In this document: one piece after another, positions 26,327 to 34,786 of the stretch
How the letters are laid out: each line of letters begins with the position of its first letter
How positions within the stretch are numbered: position 1 is the stretch's first letter
Assembly: GCF_003063455.1 (NCBI RefSeq)
Contig: NZ_NESN01000002.1
Span: forward strand, 124,001-188,000
Direction of reading: 5' to 3'
DNA length: 64,000 nucleotides
Source: Limnohabitans parvus II-B4
GTDB taxonomy: Bacteria > Pseudomonadota > Gammaproteobacteria > Burkholderiales > Burkholderiaceae_C
The notes under the pieces: model-generated
What the model saw: only the letters and a program-made list of their open reading frames with translations
Database searches by the model: none
Told to the model about the DNA's origin: nothing
Position numbers and translations under genes: made by a program

Positions 26327-27112
26327 ATGCGTCCGCTTTCTGACTGGCTTCCTCCTCGTGATGTCGTCGGTGTCTTCACCGACATCGACGACACGCTGAC
26401 CACCGAAGGAGCCATCACGCCAGACGCCCGGCAAGCGCTGGCCGAGCTGAAAGCCGCTGGCCTGCATGTGGTGCCGATCACTGGGCGGCCTGTGGGCTGG
26501 AGCGAGCCCTTTGCGGCCCGTTGGCCGGTGGACGCCATCGTGGCCGAAAACGGGGCGGTAGGGCTGCAACACACCACTGCACGTGGCCTGCGCAAGTTCT
26601 ACCAGCAAGACATGGCCACCCGCAGTGCCAACTTCGCCCGCATGCAGCAGGTGCTGGCGCACATCGAGCAAACCTTGCCCGGTGCGCAGCGCTCGCAAGA
26701 CAGCGCAGGCCGAGAGACCGACATCGCCATTGACCACAGCGAGTTCACACAACTGCCAGAACACGCCATCGATGAAGTGGTGCGCATGATGCACAGCGAA
26801 GGCATGACCGCCACCGTGAGCAGCATCCACATCAACGGCTGGTTTGGCACGCACAGCAAACTCACGGGGGCTCGCTGGATCGTGCGTGAACTGTGGGGCC
26901 GTGATCTGGATGCCGAAATCGACCGCTGGGTTTATGTGGGAGACTCGACCAATGACCAAGTGATGTTTGAGAACTTCCCGCACAGCGTGGGCGTGGCCAA
27001 CATCCGGCGCTTTGAGGCGCAGCTGACGCACCCGCCGCGCTACATCACCCCGAGTGAACGCGGTGCAGGCTTTGCCGAACTGGTGCGCCACTTGCTGACA
27101 GGTCTGGCCTGA
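26327..27112 (+). CDS. HAD-IIB family phosphatase (Cof/trehalose- or MPG-phosphatase-like)
   Basis: The 261-residue protein has the HAD motif I DIDDTLT (residues 19-25), motif II ITGR, and the late acidic motif VYVGDSTNDQVMFENF, with an IIB-type cap between. It resembles mannosyl-3-phosphoglycerate or sugar phosphatases, but the substrate cannot be told. It starts 38 bp after prfC; the gap contains a sequence like those found beside IS200/RAYT-type transposons (see findings). It may be cotranscribed with the next methyltransferase gene, 63 bp on. Confidence 0.85.
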   Translation: MRPLSDWLPPRDVVGVFTDIDDTLTTEGAITPDARQALAELKAAGLHVVPITGRPVGWSEPFAARWPVDAIVAENGAVGLQHTTARGLRKFYQQDMATRSANFARMQQVLAHIEQTLPGAQRSQDSAGRETDIAIDHSEFTQLPEHAIDEVVRMMHSEGMTATVSSIHINGWFGTHSKLTGARWIVRELWGRDLDAEIDRWVYVGDSTNDQVMFENFPHSVGVANIRRFEAQLTHPPRYITPSERGAGFAELVRHLLTGLA

Positions 27113-27175
27113 ACAACTCTACCTTTCGTGGCAATCTGCGCGAAACCCACCCACAAACACCGACTGGACCTGCGC

Positions 27176-28339
27176 ATGAACGCCCCCACCCTTTTGACTT
27201 GGTCTGAAAAAGACACCCCACGCTCGGCCCTGTGGCGCTCCGACCAAGTGCTGCCCAAAACCGTGGTGCTGGCCGACGACACCATGACCGCTGACACCGC
27301 TTACCGCTTGGCCTGTGCGGGCACCGGCTTGCTGTGGCGCAGCGACTTTCAGAACGCGCGGCAAATGCTGCAAGCGCTGACACGGCGCATCGACAAACCC
27401 AAAAAAGCCCGCGCCAAAAAGCAAGACCCGCACGCCCCCGTGATCGCCGGTGCGGCCTTTCACACCCACCGCCAGGCACAAGCCCAGCGCACGCGCATTC
27501 TGAGCCAAGTCTTGATTGAGTTGAACGGCGACTATGGCATCGACCTGCGCCGCGCCCCCGACGTCAAAGCCGCCTGCCTGCAAGCCTTTGGCTCGGCCAA
27601 TGGGCAAGCCTCGGTGATCTCGCTGCGCAGCTTGCAAGGCGTGATCGGCGCGTTTGAATGGCGCAAGAACGGCGTTGAAGTGCCCGCCATGGGCGAAGCC
27701 TTGCGCATTTACCCGCACTACGGCGTGTTCTCTCCGGTACGCGGCGAATATGTGGAGCTGGTGGCCAACGCGCCACTGCCCGAAGCACTCAAGACCCACT
27801 CTGTGGCCTTTGACATTGGTGTGGGCACGGGCGTCTTATCGGCGGTGCTGGCGCGTCGGGGGGCGGCGCAAGTGGTGGGCACGGACATGTCCGAGCGCGC
27901 TTTGGCCTGCGCCCTGGACAACTTGCAGCGACTGGGCCTTCAAAACCAGGTGCAACTGCAGCCCGCCAACCTGTTCCCGGAAGGCCGGGCAGCGGTGGTG
28001 GTTTGCAACCCCCCCTGGTTGCCTGCACGCCCCACCACACTGCTGGAACAAGCCGTCTACGACGAAGGCAGCCAAATGCTCAAAGGCTTCTTGGCGGGCC
28101 TGCCCGCTCACTTGTGCGAAGGCGGCGAAGGCTGGCTCATCTTGTCGGACCTGGCCGAACACCTAGGCCTGCGCACCCGCGAGGCCTTGCTGGGCTGGAT
28201 CGAAGAGGCAGGCCTGCAGGTGTTGGGCCGCCTGGATGTGAAACCTGTGCATGCCAAAGCCCAAGATGTCACCGACCCGCTGCATGCCGCACGCTCGGCC
28301 GAAGTGACCTCGCTTTGGCGTTTGGGTGTGGCGGACTGA
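27176..28339 (+). CDS. Class I SAM-dependent methyltransferase (NPPW motif)
   Basis: The product is 387 residues from the ATG at 27176. The C-terminal half is a Rossmann methyltransferase with FDIGVGTGVLSAVLARRGA as SAM motif I, an acidic end of strand 2 (GTDMSERAL) and the catalytic NPPW (VVCNPPWLPARP), the signature of N-methyltransferases acting on glutamine side chains or adenine. The N-terminal half is poorly conserved and lysine-rich around KPKKARAKK. It could modify a protein (PrmB/PrmC-like) or RNA; the target is unknown. It converges with uvrA, ending directly at its stop codon. Confidence 0.82.
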   Translation: MNAPTLLTWSEKDTPRSALWRSDQVLPKTVVLADDTMTADTAYRLACAGTGLLWRSDFQNARQMLQALTRRIDKPKKARAKKQDPHAPVIAGAAFHTHRQAQAQRTRILSQVLIELNGDYGIDLRRAPDVKAACLQAFGSANGQASVISLRSLQGVIGAFEWRKNGVEVPAMGEALRIYPHYGVFSPVRGEYVELVANAPLPEALKTHSVAFDIGVGTGVLSAVLARRGAAQVVGTDMSERALACALDNLQRLGLQNQVQLQPANLFPEGRAAVVVCNPPWLPARPTTLLEQAVYDEGSQMLKGFLAGLPAHLCEGGEGWLILSDLAEHLGLRTREALLGWIEEAGLQVLGRLDVKPVHAKAQDVTDPLHAARSAEVTSLWRLGVAD

Positions 28340-31300
28340 TCAAGCCCTCGCCAGCACAGGCCCCAACGCCACGCCGGTGTGGGTGCCCAAGCGCACCAGC
28401 GCTTCGGGCGTCATGGCCGCCACGATGCGCCCTCCCGCGTTGCCGCCTTCTGGTCCCAGGTCAATGACCCAATCGGCTTCGGCGATCACATCCAAGTCGT
28501 GCTCGATCACGATCACGCTGTGCCCCGCATTCACCAGCCGGTGCAGCACGCTGATGAGCTTGTCCACGTCGGCCATGTGCAGGCCTACGGTGGGTTCGTC
28601 CAGCACATAGAGCGTGTGCGGGGCCTTGTTGCCACGCCTGCCCACTTCGTCACGCACTTTGGTGAGTTCGGTCACCAACTTGATGCGCTGCGCTTCGCCA
28701 CCACTGAGCGTGGGTGAGGGCTGGCCCAAGGTGAGGTAGCCCAGCCCCACATCTTTGAGCAACTGCAGCGGGTGCGTGATGCTGGGCATGCTGGCAAAAA
28801 AGTCCACCGCCTCGTCGACTTCCATCTGCAGCACATCGCCAATGCTTTTGCCGCGCCAAGTGACCGCCAGAGTTTCGGGGTTGAAGCGGGCACCTCGGCA
28901 TGTTTCGCAAGGCACTTTCACATCGGGCAAGAAACTCATCTCGATGGTGCGCATGCCCTGACCTTCACAACTCGGGCAGCGGCCTTCGCCGGTGTTGAAG
29001 CTGAAGCGCCCTGCGGCATAGCCGCGGGCTTTGGCCTCCAGCGTTTCGGCAAACAGTTTGCGGATGGTGTCCCAAAAGCCGATGTAGGTAGCCGGGCACG
29101 AACGCGGTGTTTTGCCAATGGGCGTTTGGTCCACTTCGAGCACGCGGTCGATGGTTTCAAAGCCCTGCACATCGCTGCACGCGGTCAAGGCCACGCGTTG
29201 ACCCGCATCTTGTGCGGTGCGCCCAGCAAACGTGGCGCGCTGGCTGACCAGCGCCTGCACATTGGCCAGCAGCACATCACGGGCGAGCGTGGACTTGCCA
29301 GAGCCACTGACGCCGGTGACCGCCACAAGTCGCTTGAGCGGCACCTGTACATCGACCTGGCGCAGGTTGTGCAGGTTGGCTCCCGTCAAGGTGAGCCATT
29401 GCAAATCCACACCACCCGCAGCTTCTTTGTGGGGCGGTGGCGTGGGCGACGATTTTGGCGTACCCCCGACGTATGAGGAGCCCGCGCCATCGCCCCACAA
29501 AGAAGCATCCACCACACGTCGCATTTGCATAGGGTGCTTCATCGCATGCAGCAAATACCGCCCCGTCTGCGAATCTGCAGAGGCCGTGATGTCGGCCACC
29601 GAGCCTTCGGCCACCAAGCGGCCACCGCGTTTGCCCGCACTGGGGCCAATGTCGATGATGTGGTCGGCGCGGCGGATCGTGTCTTCGTCGTGCTCCACCA
29701 CCACCAAGGTGTTGCCTTTGTCGCCCAGCTTGTGCAGGGCGTTGAGCAAGATCTGGTTGTCTCGGGCGTGCAGACCAATGGTGGGTTCGTCCAGCACGTA
29801 GCACACGCCCTGCAAGTTGCTGCCGAGTTGCGCAGCCAAACGGATGCGTTGTGCCTCACCGCCTGAGAGCGTGGGCGCACCCCGATCGAGCGTGAGGTAA
29901 CCCAGACCCACTTCTTCCAAAAACTCCAAGCGGCTCTTGATCTCGGGCACCAGGTCACGGGCGATGTCGGCGTCGCGGCCCGTGAGCTGCAACTTGTCCA
30001 CCCAATGCCGCACATCGGTCACCGACAAACTGGCGATGTCGGTGATGCGCCAGCCCTGGCCAGGTGCTGCGCCCAAGCGCACGGCACGCGCCGTGGCGTT
30101 CAGGCGAGTGCCTTCGCAACTGGGGCAGGCGACGTTGGCCAAGTCTTCGATCTCGGGTTCCGCAAAGGTTTTCTCGCGGCCTTTGTCCTTGTCGTCTTGC
30201 ACCGAGTCGTCAAACACCTTGCGTTCGTCCTTGCTGAGCTTGACGCCGGTGCCCACGCAGTCAGGGCACCAACCGTGTTTGCTGTTGTACGAGAACAAGC
30301 GCGGGTCGAGTTCGGCATACGAGGTAGCGCAAGCCGGGCAAGCGCGCAGGGTCGAGAACACGCGGTGCTGGCCGATGCGGGCGGTGGATTCGCCGCTGAA
30401 CATGGCTTCGCGCAGACCGTCCAAGTCGCTCAGTACATGCACCACGCCCTTGCCGTGCTCCAGGGCTTTGCTCAGGGCTTGGCGCAGCGCAGTCTCGTTG
30501 GTGGGCAACACATCGAGACTGGCCACGGGCAGTTCAATGTTGTGTTCTTTGAAGCGGTCGATGCGCGGAAAGCCTTGTGTGGGCAAAAAGTCGCCATCGA
30601 CGCGCAGGTGTGTGAAGCCACGCGGCCGCGCCCAGTCGGCCAGCTCGGTGTATACACCTTTGCGGTTGACGACCAAGGGGGCCAGCAGGCCGATGTGTTG
30701 CCCCCGGAACTGCGTCATGAGCTGCGCGATGATGCTGTCGGGCGTTTGCGGTTGCACGGGCGTGTTGTCGTGCACGCAATGCTGAATGCCCAACTTCACA
30801 TAGAGCAGGCGCAAGAAATGCCAAACCTCGGTGGTCGTGCCCACGGTGGATTTGCGGCCGCCGCGTGAAAGCCGCTGCTCAATCGCCACGGTGGGCGGGA
30901 TGCCGTAAACCGCATCCACCTCGGGGCGGCCTGCGGGCTGCACGATGCTTCGGGCGTAGGCGTTCAGGCTTTCCAAATAACGGCGCTGGCCTTCGTTGAA
31001 CAGGATGTCAAACGCCAGCGTGGACTTGCCCGAACCGCTCACACCGGTGACGACGTTGAACTTGCCCCGCGGAATGTCCACGCTCAGGCTTTTGAGGTTG
31101 TGTTCTTTGGCGTTGACGATCTGGATGTGGTTGTTCTGAATCGGTTTTTTCTTCTTGTCATCCTTGCGATTTTTAACCGTGCCATCCTCGGGCTTTTTAA
31201 GATTGTCATCCTCGGGCTTGACCCGGGAATCCATGGATTCCCGCGTTCGCAGGAATGACAGCACAGGAACACCTTCTTTCGCCCAATGGACCTCGCCCAT

Positions 31301-34300
31301 CGACTCGGCGTACTCCCGCAGCGCCAGCCCCGTGTGCGATGTGGCGTGTTGGCGCACGTCTTCTGGCGTGCCCTCGGCCACAATCAGGCCCCCGGCATAA
31401 CCACCCTCTGGCCCCAAGTCGATCAGCCAGTCGCTGGCGCGGATGACGTCCAAGTTGTGCTCGATGACGATGAGCGAATGCCCCGCTTCGAGCAGCTTGC
31501 GCAAAGCCCGCATGAGCTTGGCGATGTCGTCGAAGTGCAGACCCGTGGTCGGCTCGTCAAACAAAAACAAGGTGCCTTTGCGGGCCAGACTCTGGCGGCT
31601 CTTGGACGCGCTCTTGGCGGCTTCAGCCAAAAAGCCCGCGAGCTTGAGGCGCTGCGCTTCGCCGCCCGACAAGGTGGGCACGGGCTGACCCAGCTTCACG
31701 TATTCCAGACCCACATCGACGATGGGCTGCAGGGCGCGGATCACGTCGCGGTCTTGTGCGAACAAGGCAGCGGCTTCGCTCACCGTCAAGTCCAGCACGT
31801 CGGCCACGTTCAGGTGGCGCGGTTGCGCCTGCCCCATGGCCTGACGCTCGACGGTGATCTCCAAGATTTCAGGACGGTAGCGCTTGCCATCGCAATCGGG
31901 GCAGCGCAAATACACGTCGCTCAAAAACTGCATCTCGACGTGCTCAAAGCCCGAACCGCCGCAGGTGGGGCAACGGCCATCGCCACCGTTGAAGCTGAAC
32001 TTGCTGGCGGTGTAGCCGCGCTGGCGCGACAGCGGCGCGGTCGCAAAAATTTCACGAATCGCGTCCCAAGCGCCCACATAGCTCACCGGGTTGGATCGTG
32101 CGGTTTTGCCGATGGGCGACTGGTCCACAAACACCACATCGCTCAGGTGGTCGGCCCCCAGCAGGCGGTCGTGTGCGCCGGGGGTTTCGGTGGCTTTGCC
32201 AAAGTGGCGCATGAGTGCCGGGGCCAGCACGTCTTGGATCAAACTCGATTTGCCCGAGCCGCTCACGCCGGTGATGGTGACCAGGCGCTGCAACGGAAAG
32301 TCCACGCTGATGTTTTGCAGGTTGTGTTCGCGTGCGCCTTCCAAAATCAACCGTGGCGTGCTGTCGGTCACCATGCGCTTGAAGCCCAGGCCCACTTGCT
32401 TGCGCCCACCCAAATAGGCGCCGGTGAGCGTGTCGGCGTTGCGCAAGTCGGCGGTGCTGCCGTCAAACACGATCTCGCCGCCGCGCTCGCCCGGTCCAGG
32501 GCCCATGTCGATCATGCGGTCGGCCGCCATCATCACGGCGGGGTCGTGCTCGACCACGACCAGCGTGTTGCCCGCGTCGCGCAGGCGGTGCATGGCCTGG
32601 GTGATGCGGTTCATGTCGCGTGGGTGCAGGCCAATGCTGGGCTCGTCCAGCACAAACAAAGTGTTGACCAACGATGTGCCCAAGGCCGTAGTGAGGTTGA
32701 TGCGCTGCACCTCGCCGCCGCTGAGCGTCCGGCTTTGGCGGTCGAGGGTGAGGTAACCAATGCCCACATCGCACAGGTATTTGAGGCGGGTGGTGATTTC
32801 TTCCAGCAAGAGTTGGAGGGCTTTTTGTTCTGCGCTTGCCCCCACGGCTTCGGCCGGGGATGGGCTGGGCGACGATTTTGGCGTATCCCCGCCGTGTGAG
32901 GAGCCCAGCCCATCCCCGGCCGAAGCCTCCCCTGAAGCCACAGACGCAAAACCAGAAGCAGACAACCGGTCAAAAAACAATCGCAACCGATCGAGCGGCA
33001 TGATCATCATGTCGTGCAGACTCAAACCCGGCAGCGCCTCCAACTGCGCACGGGTCCACTTCACACCAGCGGGCATGAAACGCTTTTCCACTGGCAAGAC
33101 GCCATCGGCATCCGAGTGGCTGCCAATGCGCCAGAGCAAACTCTCGGTCTTCAAACGCGCCCCTTGGCACGTTGGGCACTCGGTGTAACTGCGGTACTTG
33201 GACAGGAGCACGCGGATGTGCATCTTGTAGGCCTTGCTCTCCAGGTACTCAAAAAAGCGCTTCACGCCGTACCACTGATGATTCCAGCGGCCCTTCCACT
33301 CGGGCGAGCCGTTGATCACCCAATCTTGCTGCGCTTTCGTCAGCTTGTCCCACGCGGTGTCACGCGGAATGCCTGCGGCCTCGGCGTGACGCATCAGGTC
33401 GTCCTGGTTTTCTTGCCAGGCAGGCGTTTGCAGTGTCTTGATGGCCCCGGACCGCAGCGTGAGTTTGGGGTTGGGAATGACCAGGCCGTAGTCGACGCCG
33501 ATCACCCGGCCAAAACCCCGGCAGGTCTCGCACGCGCCAACCGCCGAGTTGAAAGAGAACATCGACGGGATCGGGTCGGTGTAACGCTGATCGCTGTCGG
33601 GGCAATGCAGGCCGGTGGAAAAACGCCAGATCTCAAAGGCCGAATCGGAGGCCTCTGAGTTTGCGGGCTTTTCGACATACACATTGAGGCGGCCACCCCG
33701 TTTCAGAGCGACCTCGATCGCCTCGACCACACGGGCTTTTTCGGCTTGACCGATGCGAAAGCGGTCAGCGATCACATCCAACACCTTGCGCGGGCCGGTG
33801 GGCGTGGCCACTTCGCGCTCGGCCTGCACCTTGGTGAAGCCGCTGGCGGACAGCCATTGCTCGACTTGCTCGGCGCTGGTGCCTGCAGGCAGCTCGACCG
33901 GAAAGGTCAGGTACAGGCGAGGGTCTTGCTCCTGCGCAGCACGCGCTGCCAGCTCCGCATAGATGGTTTCGGGCGTGTCATGGCGAACGCTCTGGGCTGT
34001 GTCCTTGTCAAACAACTGGCCCAGTCGGGCGAACAACAACTTGAGGTGGTCATTGAGCTCGGTCATAGTGCCCACGGTGGAGCGTGAACTGCGCACCGGG
34101 TTGGTCTGGTCGATCGCAATGGCGGGGGGGACACCTTCGACCTTATCCACCGCCGGTTTGTCCATGCGGTCCAGGAATTGCCTAGCGTAAGCGCTGAAGG
34201 TCTCCACATAACGCCGCTGGCCCTCGGCGTACAACGTGTCAAACACCAGGCTGGATTTGCCCGAGCCGCTGGGGCCGGTGACGACGGTCAGCTCACCGGT

Positions 34301-34372
34301 ACGGATGTCGAGGTCGATGTTTTTGAGATTGTGCTGACGGGCACCACGGATGCGAATGAGACCTTGGGACAT
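28340..34372 (-). CDS. uvrA: Double-length excinuclease subunit UvrA (two fused UvrA copies)
   Basis: UvrA is the damage-recognition ATPase of nucleotide excision repair, normally about 940 residues with two ABC modules. Here one 2010-residue chain has four. Walker A motifs are at about residues 33 (GPSGSGKSS), 703, 1107 and 1687 (GVSGSGKS[ST]); signatures LSGGE(V/A)QR near 547, 899, 1500 and 1885. CxxC zinc modules occur in both halves. Half 1 spans about 1-1035 and half 2 about 1080-2010. The linker is encoded by a palindromic repeat with a 24-bp tandem array. Two hairpin elements are translated in frame, at about residues 482-509 and 1622-1650. The start at 34372 ([17 protein letters not shown]) is preferred over one 40 codons upstream. 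Double UvrAs are known in related bacteria, usually beside a normal uvrA elsewhere; whether that holds here cannot be seen. Confidence 0.93.
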   Translation of the reverse strand: MSQGLIRIRGARQHNLKNIDLDIRTGELTVVTGPSGSGKSSLVFDTLYAEGQRRYVETFSAYARQFLDRMDKPAVDKVEGVPPAIAIDQTNPVRSSRSTVGTMTELNDHLKLLFARLGQLFDKDTAQSVRHDTPETIYAELAARAAQEQDPRLYLTFPVELPAGTSAEQVEQWLSASGFTKVQAEREVATPTGPRKVLDVIADRFRIGQAEKARVVEAIEVALKRGGRLNVYVEKPANSEASDSAFEIWRFSTGLHCPDSDQRYTDPIPSMFSFNSAVGACETCRGFGRVIGVDYGLVIPNPKLTLRSGAIKTLQTPAWQENQDDLMRHAEAAGIPRDTAWDKLTKAQQDWVINGSPEWKGRWNHQWYGVKRFFEYLESKAYKMHIRVLLSKYRSYTECPTCQGARLKTESLLWRIGSHSDADGVLPVEKRFMPAGVKWTRAQLEALPGLSLHDMMIMPLDRLRLFFDRLSASGFASVASGEASAGDGLGSSHGGDTPKSSPSPSPAEAVGASAEQKALQLLLEEITTRLKYLCDVGIGYLTLDRQSRTLSGGEVQRINLTTALGTSLVNTLFVLDEPSIGLHPRDMNRITQAMHRLRDAGNTLVVVEHDPAVMMAADRMIDMGPGPGERGGEIVFDGSTADLRNADTLTGAYLGGRKQVGLGFKRMVTDSTPRLILEGAREHNLQNISVDFPLQRLVTITGVSGSGKSSLIQDVLAPALMRHFGKATETPGAHDRLLGADHLSDVVFVDQSPIGKTARSNPVSYVGAWDAIREIFATAPLSRQRGYTASKFSFNGGDGRCPTCGGSGFEHVEMQFLSDVYLRCPDCDGKRYRPEILEITVERQAMGQAQPRHLNVADVLDLTVSEAAALFAQDRDVIRALQPIVDVGLEYVKLGQPVPTLSGGEAQRLKLAGFLAEAAKSASKSRQSLARKGTLFLFDEPTTGLHFDDIAKLMRALRKLLEAGHSLIVIEHNLDVIRASDWLIDLGPEGGYAGGLIVAEGTPEDVRQHATSHTGLALREYAESMGEVHWAKEGVPVLSFLRTRESMDSRVKPEDDNLKKPEDGTVKNRKDDKKKKPIQNNHIQIVNAKEHNLKSLSVDIPRGKFNVVTGVSGSGKSTLAFDILFNEGQRRYLESLNAYARSIVQPAGRPEVDAVYGIPPTVAIEQRLSRGGRKSTVGTTTEVWHFLRLLYVKLGIQHCVHDNTPVQPQTPDSIIAQLMTQFRGQHIGLLAPLVVNRKGVYTELADWARPRGFTHLRVDGDFLPTQGFPRIDRFKEHNIELPVASLDVLPTNETALRQALSKALEHGKGVVHVLSDLDGLREAMFSGESTARIGQHRVFSTLRACPACATSYAELDPRLFSYNSKHGWCPDCVGTGVKLSKDERKVFDDSVQDDKDKGREKTFAEPEIEDLANVACPSCEGTRLNATARAVRLGAAPGQGWRITDIASLSVTDVRHWVDKLQLTGRDADIARDLVPEIKSRLEFLEEVGLGYLTLDRGAPTLSGGEAQRIRLAAQLGSNLQGVCYVLDEPTIGLHARDNQILLNALHKLGDKGNTLVVVEHDEDTIRRADHIIDIGPSAGKRGGRLVAEGSVADITASADSQTGRYLLHAMKHPMQMRRVVDASLWGDGAGSSYVGGTPKSSPTPPPHKEAAGGVDLQWLTLTGANLHNLRQVDVQVPLKRLVAVTGVSGSGKSTLARDVLLANVQALVSQRATFAGRTAQDAGQRVALTACSDVQGFETIDRVLEVDQTPIGKTPRSCPATYIGFWDTIRKLFAETLEAKARGYAAGRFSFNTGEGRCPSCEGQGMRTIEMSFLPDVKVPCETCRGARFNPETLAVTWRGKSIGDVLQMEVDEAVDFFASMPSITHPLQLLKDVGLGYLTLGQPSPTLSGGEAQRIKLVTELTKVRDEVGRRGNKAPHTLYVLDEPTVGLHMADVDKLISVLHRLVNAGHSVIVIEHDLDVIAEADWVIDLGPEGGNAGGRIVAAMTPEALVRLGTHTGVALGPVLARA
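29421..29506 (+). repeat. Variable-stem hairpin element, copy C (inside uvrA)
   Basis: Arms 29421-29447 and 29480-29506 pair over 27 bp with two exceptions, T29443/G29484 and G29437/T29490, both G-T wobbles on the plus strand. The 32-nt loop 29448-29479 differs from that of copy D at only 3 of 32 positions and shares CGATTTT, GTACCCC and ATGAGG with copies A and B. It is in frame in uvrA and encodes a Ser/Gly/Pro-rich stretch, including [13 protein letters not shown], between the third and fourth ABC modules. Confidence 0.88.
31156..31227 (-). repeat. Three tandem 24-bp units in the UvrA linker
   Basis: Units at 31156-31179, 31180-31203 and 31204-31227 are each exactly 24 bp and each begins TGyCATCCT on the plus strand. 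The last two share CATCCTCGGGCTT. Being 24 bp long they add eight codons each, encoding charged repeats of the form (L/V)K(K)PED(D/G)(N/T). The third unit is also the outer arm of the palindrome at 31204-31260, so the array seems to have grown from that element. Confidence 0.75.
31204..31260. repeat. 57-bp palindromic intergenic-type repeat inserted in uvrA
   Basis: The element starts TGTCATCCTCGGG, ends GCAGGAATGACA, and has a perfect 18-bp palindrome at its centre (GGGAATCCATGGATTCCC, 31225-31242). Repeats of this TGTCATTCC...GGGAATCCA type are widespread between genes of many proteobacteria. Here it is translated in frame as the linker joining the two UvrA halves (peptide [20 protein letters not shown]). 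Confidence 0.85.
32846..32927 (+). repeat. Variable-stem hairpin element, copy D (inside uvrA)
   Basis: Arms 32846-32870 and 32903-32927 are perfect 25-bp reverse complements (left arm GGCTTCGGCCGGGGATGG...). The 32-nt loop 32871-32902 is nearly identical to that of copy C. It is translated in the same frame as copy C and gives the peptide [13 protein letters not shown] within a Ser/Ala/Gly/Pro-rich insert ahead of the first ABC signature of UvrA half 1. Confidence 0.88.
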
Positions 34373-34435
34373 GAGCTGGCTTTTTGGGGTGGAGGCCAAA
34401 CATTCTAGGGCGCAGGCCGTGACATTTCTTTCACC

Positions 34436-34466
34436 CAAAAGAAAAGCCACGCAAGTGCGTGGCTTT
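34436..34466 (-). terminator. Rho-independent terminator after the small membrane protein gene
   Basis: On the minus strand AAAGCCACGC pairs with GCGTGGCTTT around a 4-nt loop and is followed by TTCTTTT. It separates the 60-residue protein gene from uvrA, so uvrA must have its own promoter in 34373-34435. Confidence 0.85.
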
Positions 34467-34514
34467 GGGTGGGAATGCCTGACCGTGGTCAAGCACGCCC
34501 AACAGGTTCAGTGC

Positions 34515-34697
34515 TTACTTGGCAGCGCTGGCATCTGCAGCGGGTGCTGCTGCAGGCGCATCGGTCTTGGCAGGCTCCACATGCACGGCGTCAGCGCCAT
34601 GCTTTTCACCACCCATGTCCAACTTGTCACCGCCCTTGCTGATCACATAAATACCCAAGGCAGCAAAGATCGCGAATCCAACAGCAATTTTCCACAT
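34515..34697 (-). CDS. Small single-pass membrane protein, hypothetical
   Basis: This 60-residue protein has one N-terminal hydrophobic helix (WKIAVGFAIFAALGIYVIS), a short charged stretch (KGGDKLDMGGEKHGADAVHVE) and an Ala/Pro-rich tail. A GGAG site sits 8 bp before the ATG and a strong terminator follows the stop, both supporting a real gene. I do not recognise a function. The helix has no lipobox or clear cleavage site, so it is probably an inner-membrane protein with a periplasmic tail. Confidence 0.75.
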   Translation of the reverse strand: MWKIAVGFAIFAALGIYVISKGGDKLDMGGEKHGADAVHVEPAKTDAPAAAPAADASAAK

Positions 34698-34713
34698 AGT
34701 TCATCTCCAATAA

Positions 34714-34742
34714 TGAAAAAGGCCCTCCACAGAGGGAAGGCC
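34714..34742 (-). terminator. Rho-independent terminator after the MHS transporter gene
   Basis: On the minus strand GGCCTTCC pairs with GGAGGGCC (one G-U) around CTCTGT, followed by TTTTT. It lies about 45 bp past the transporter stop codon and overlaps the leader of the small membrane protein gene. Confidence 0.8.
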
Positions 34743-34786
34743 CAGAATGTAGCACCCGAGTCACCCCGGGATGCTTACAAGAAAGA

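Noticed and set aside
31156..31227. The three 24-bp tandem units as a CRISPR array
   Set aside because: There are no spacers, the units are adjacent and diverged, and they lie in frame inside uvrA.
28340..34372. UvrA double length as a sequencing or assembly error
   Set aside because: The two halves are diverged, not identical, and the frame stays open across the linker; double UvrAs are known in related bacteria. It cannot be fully excluded without reads.
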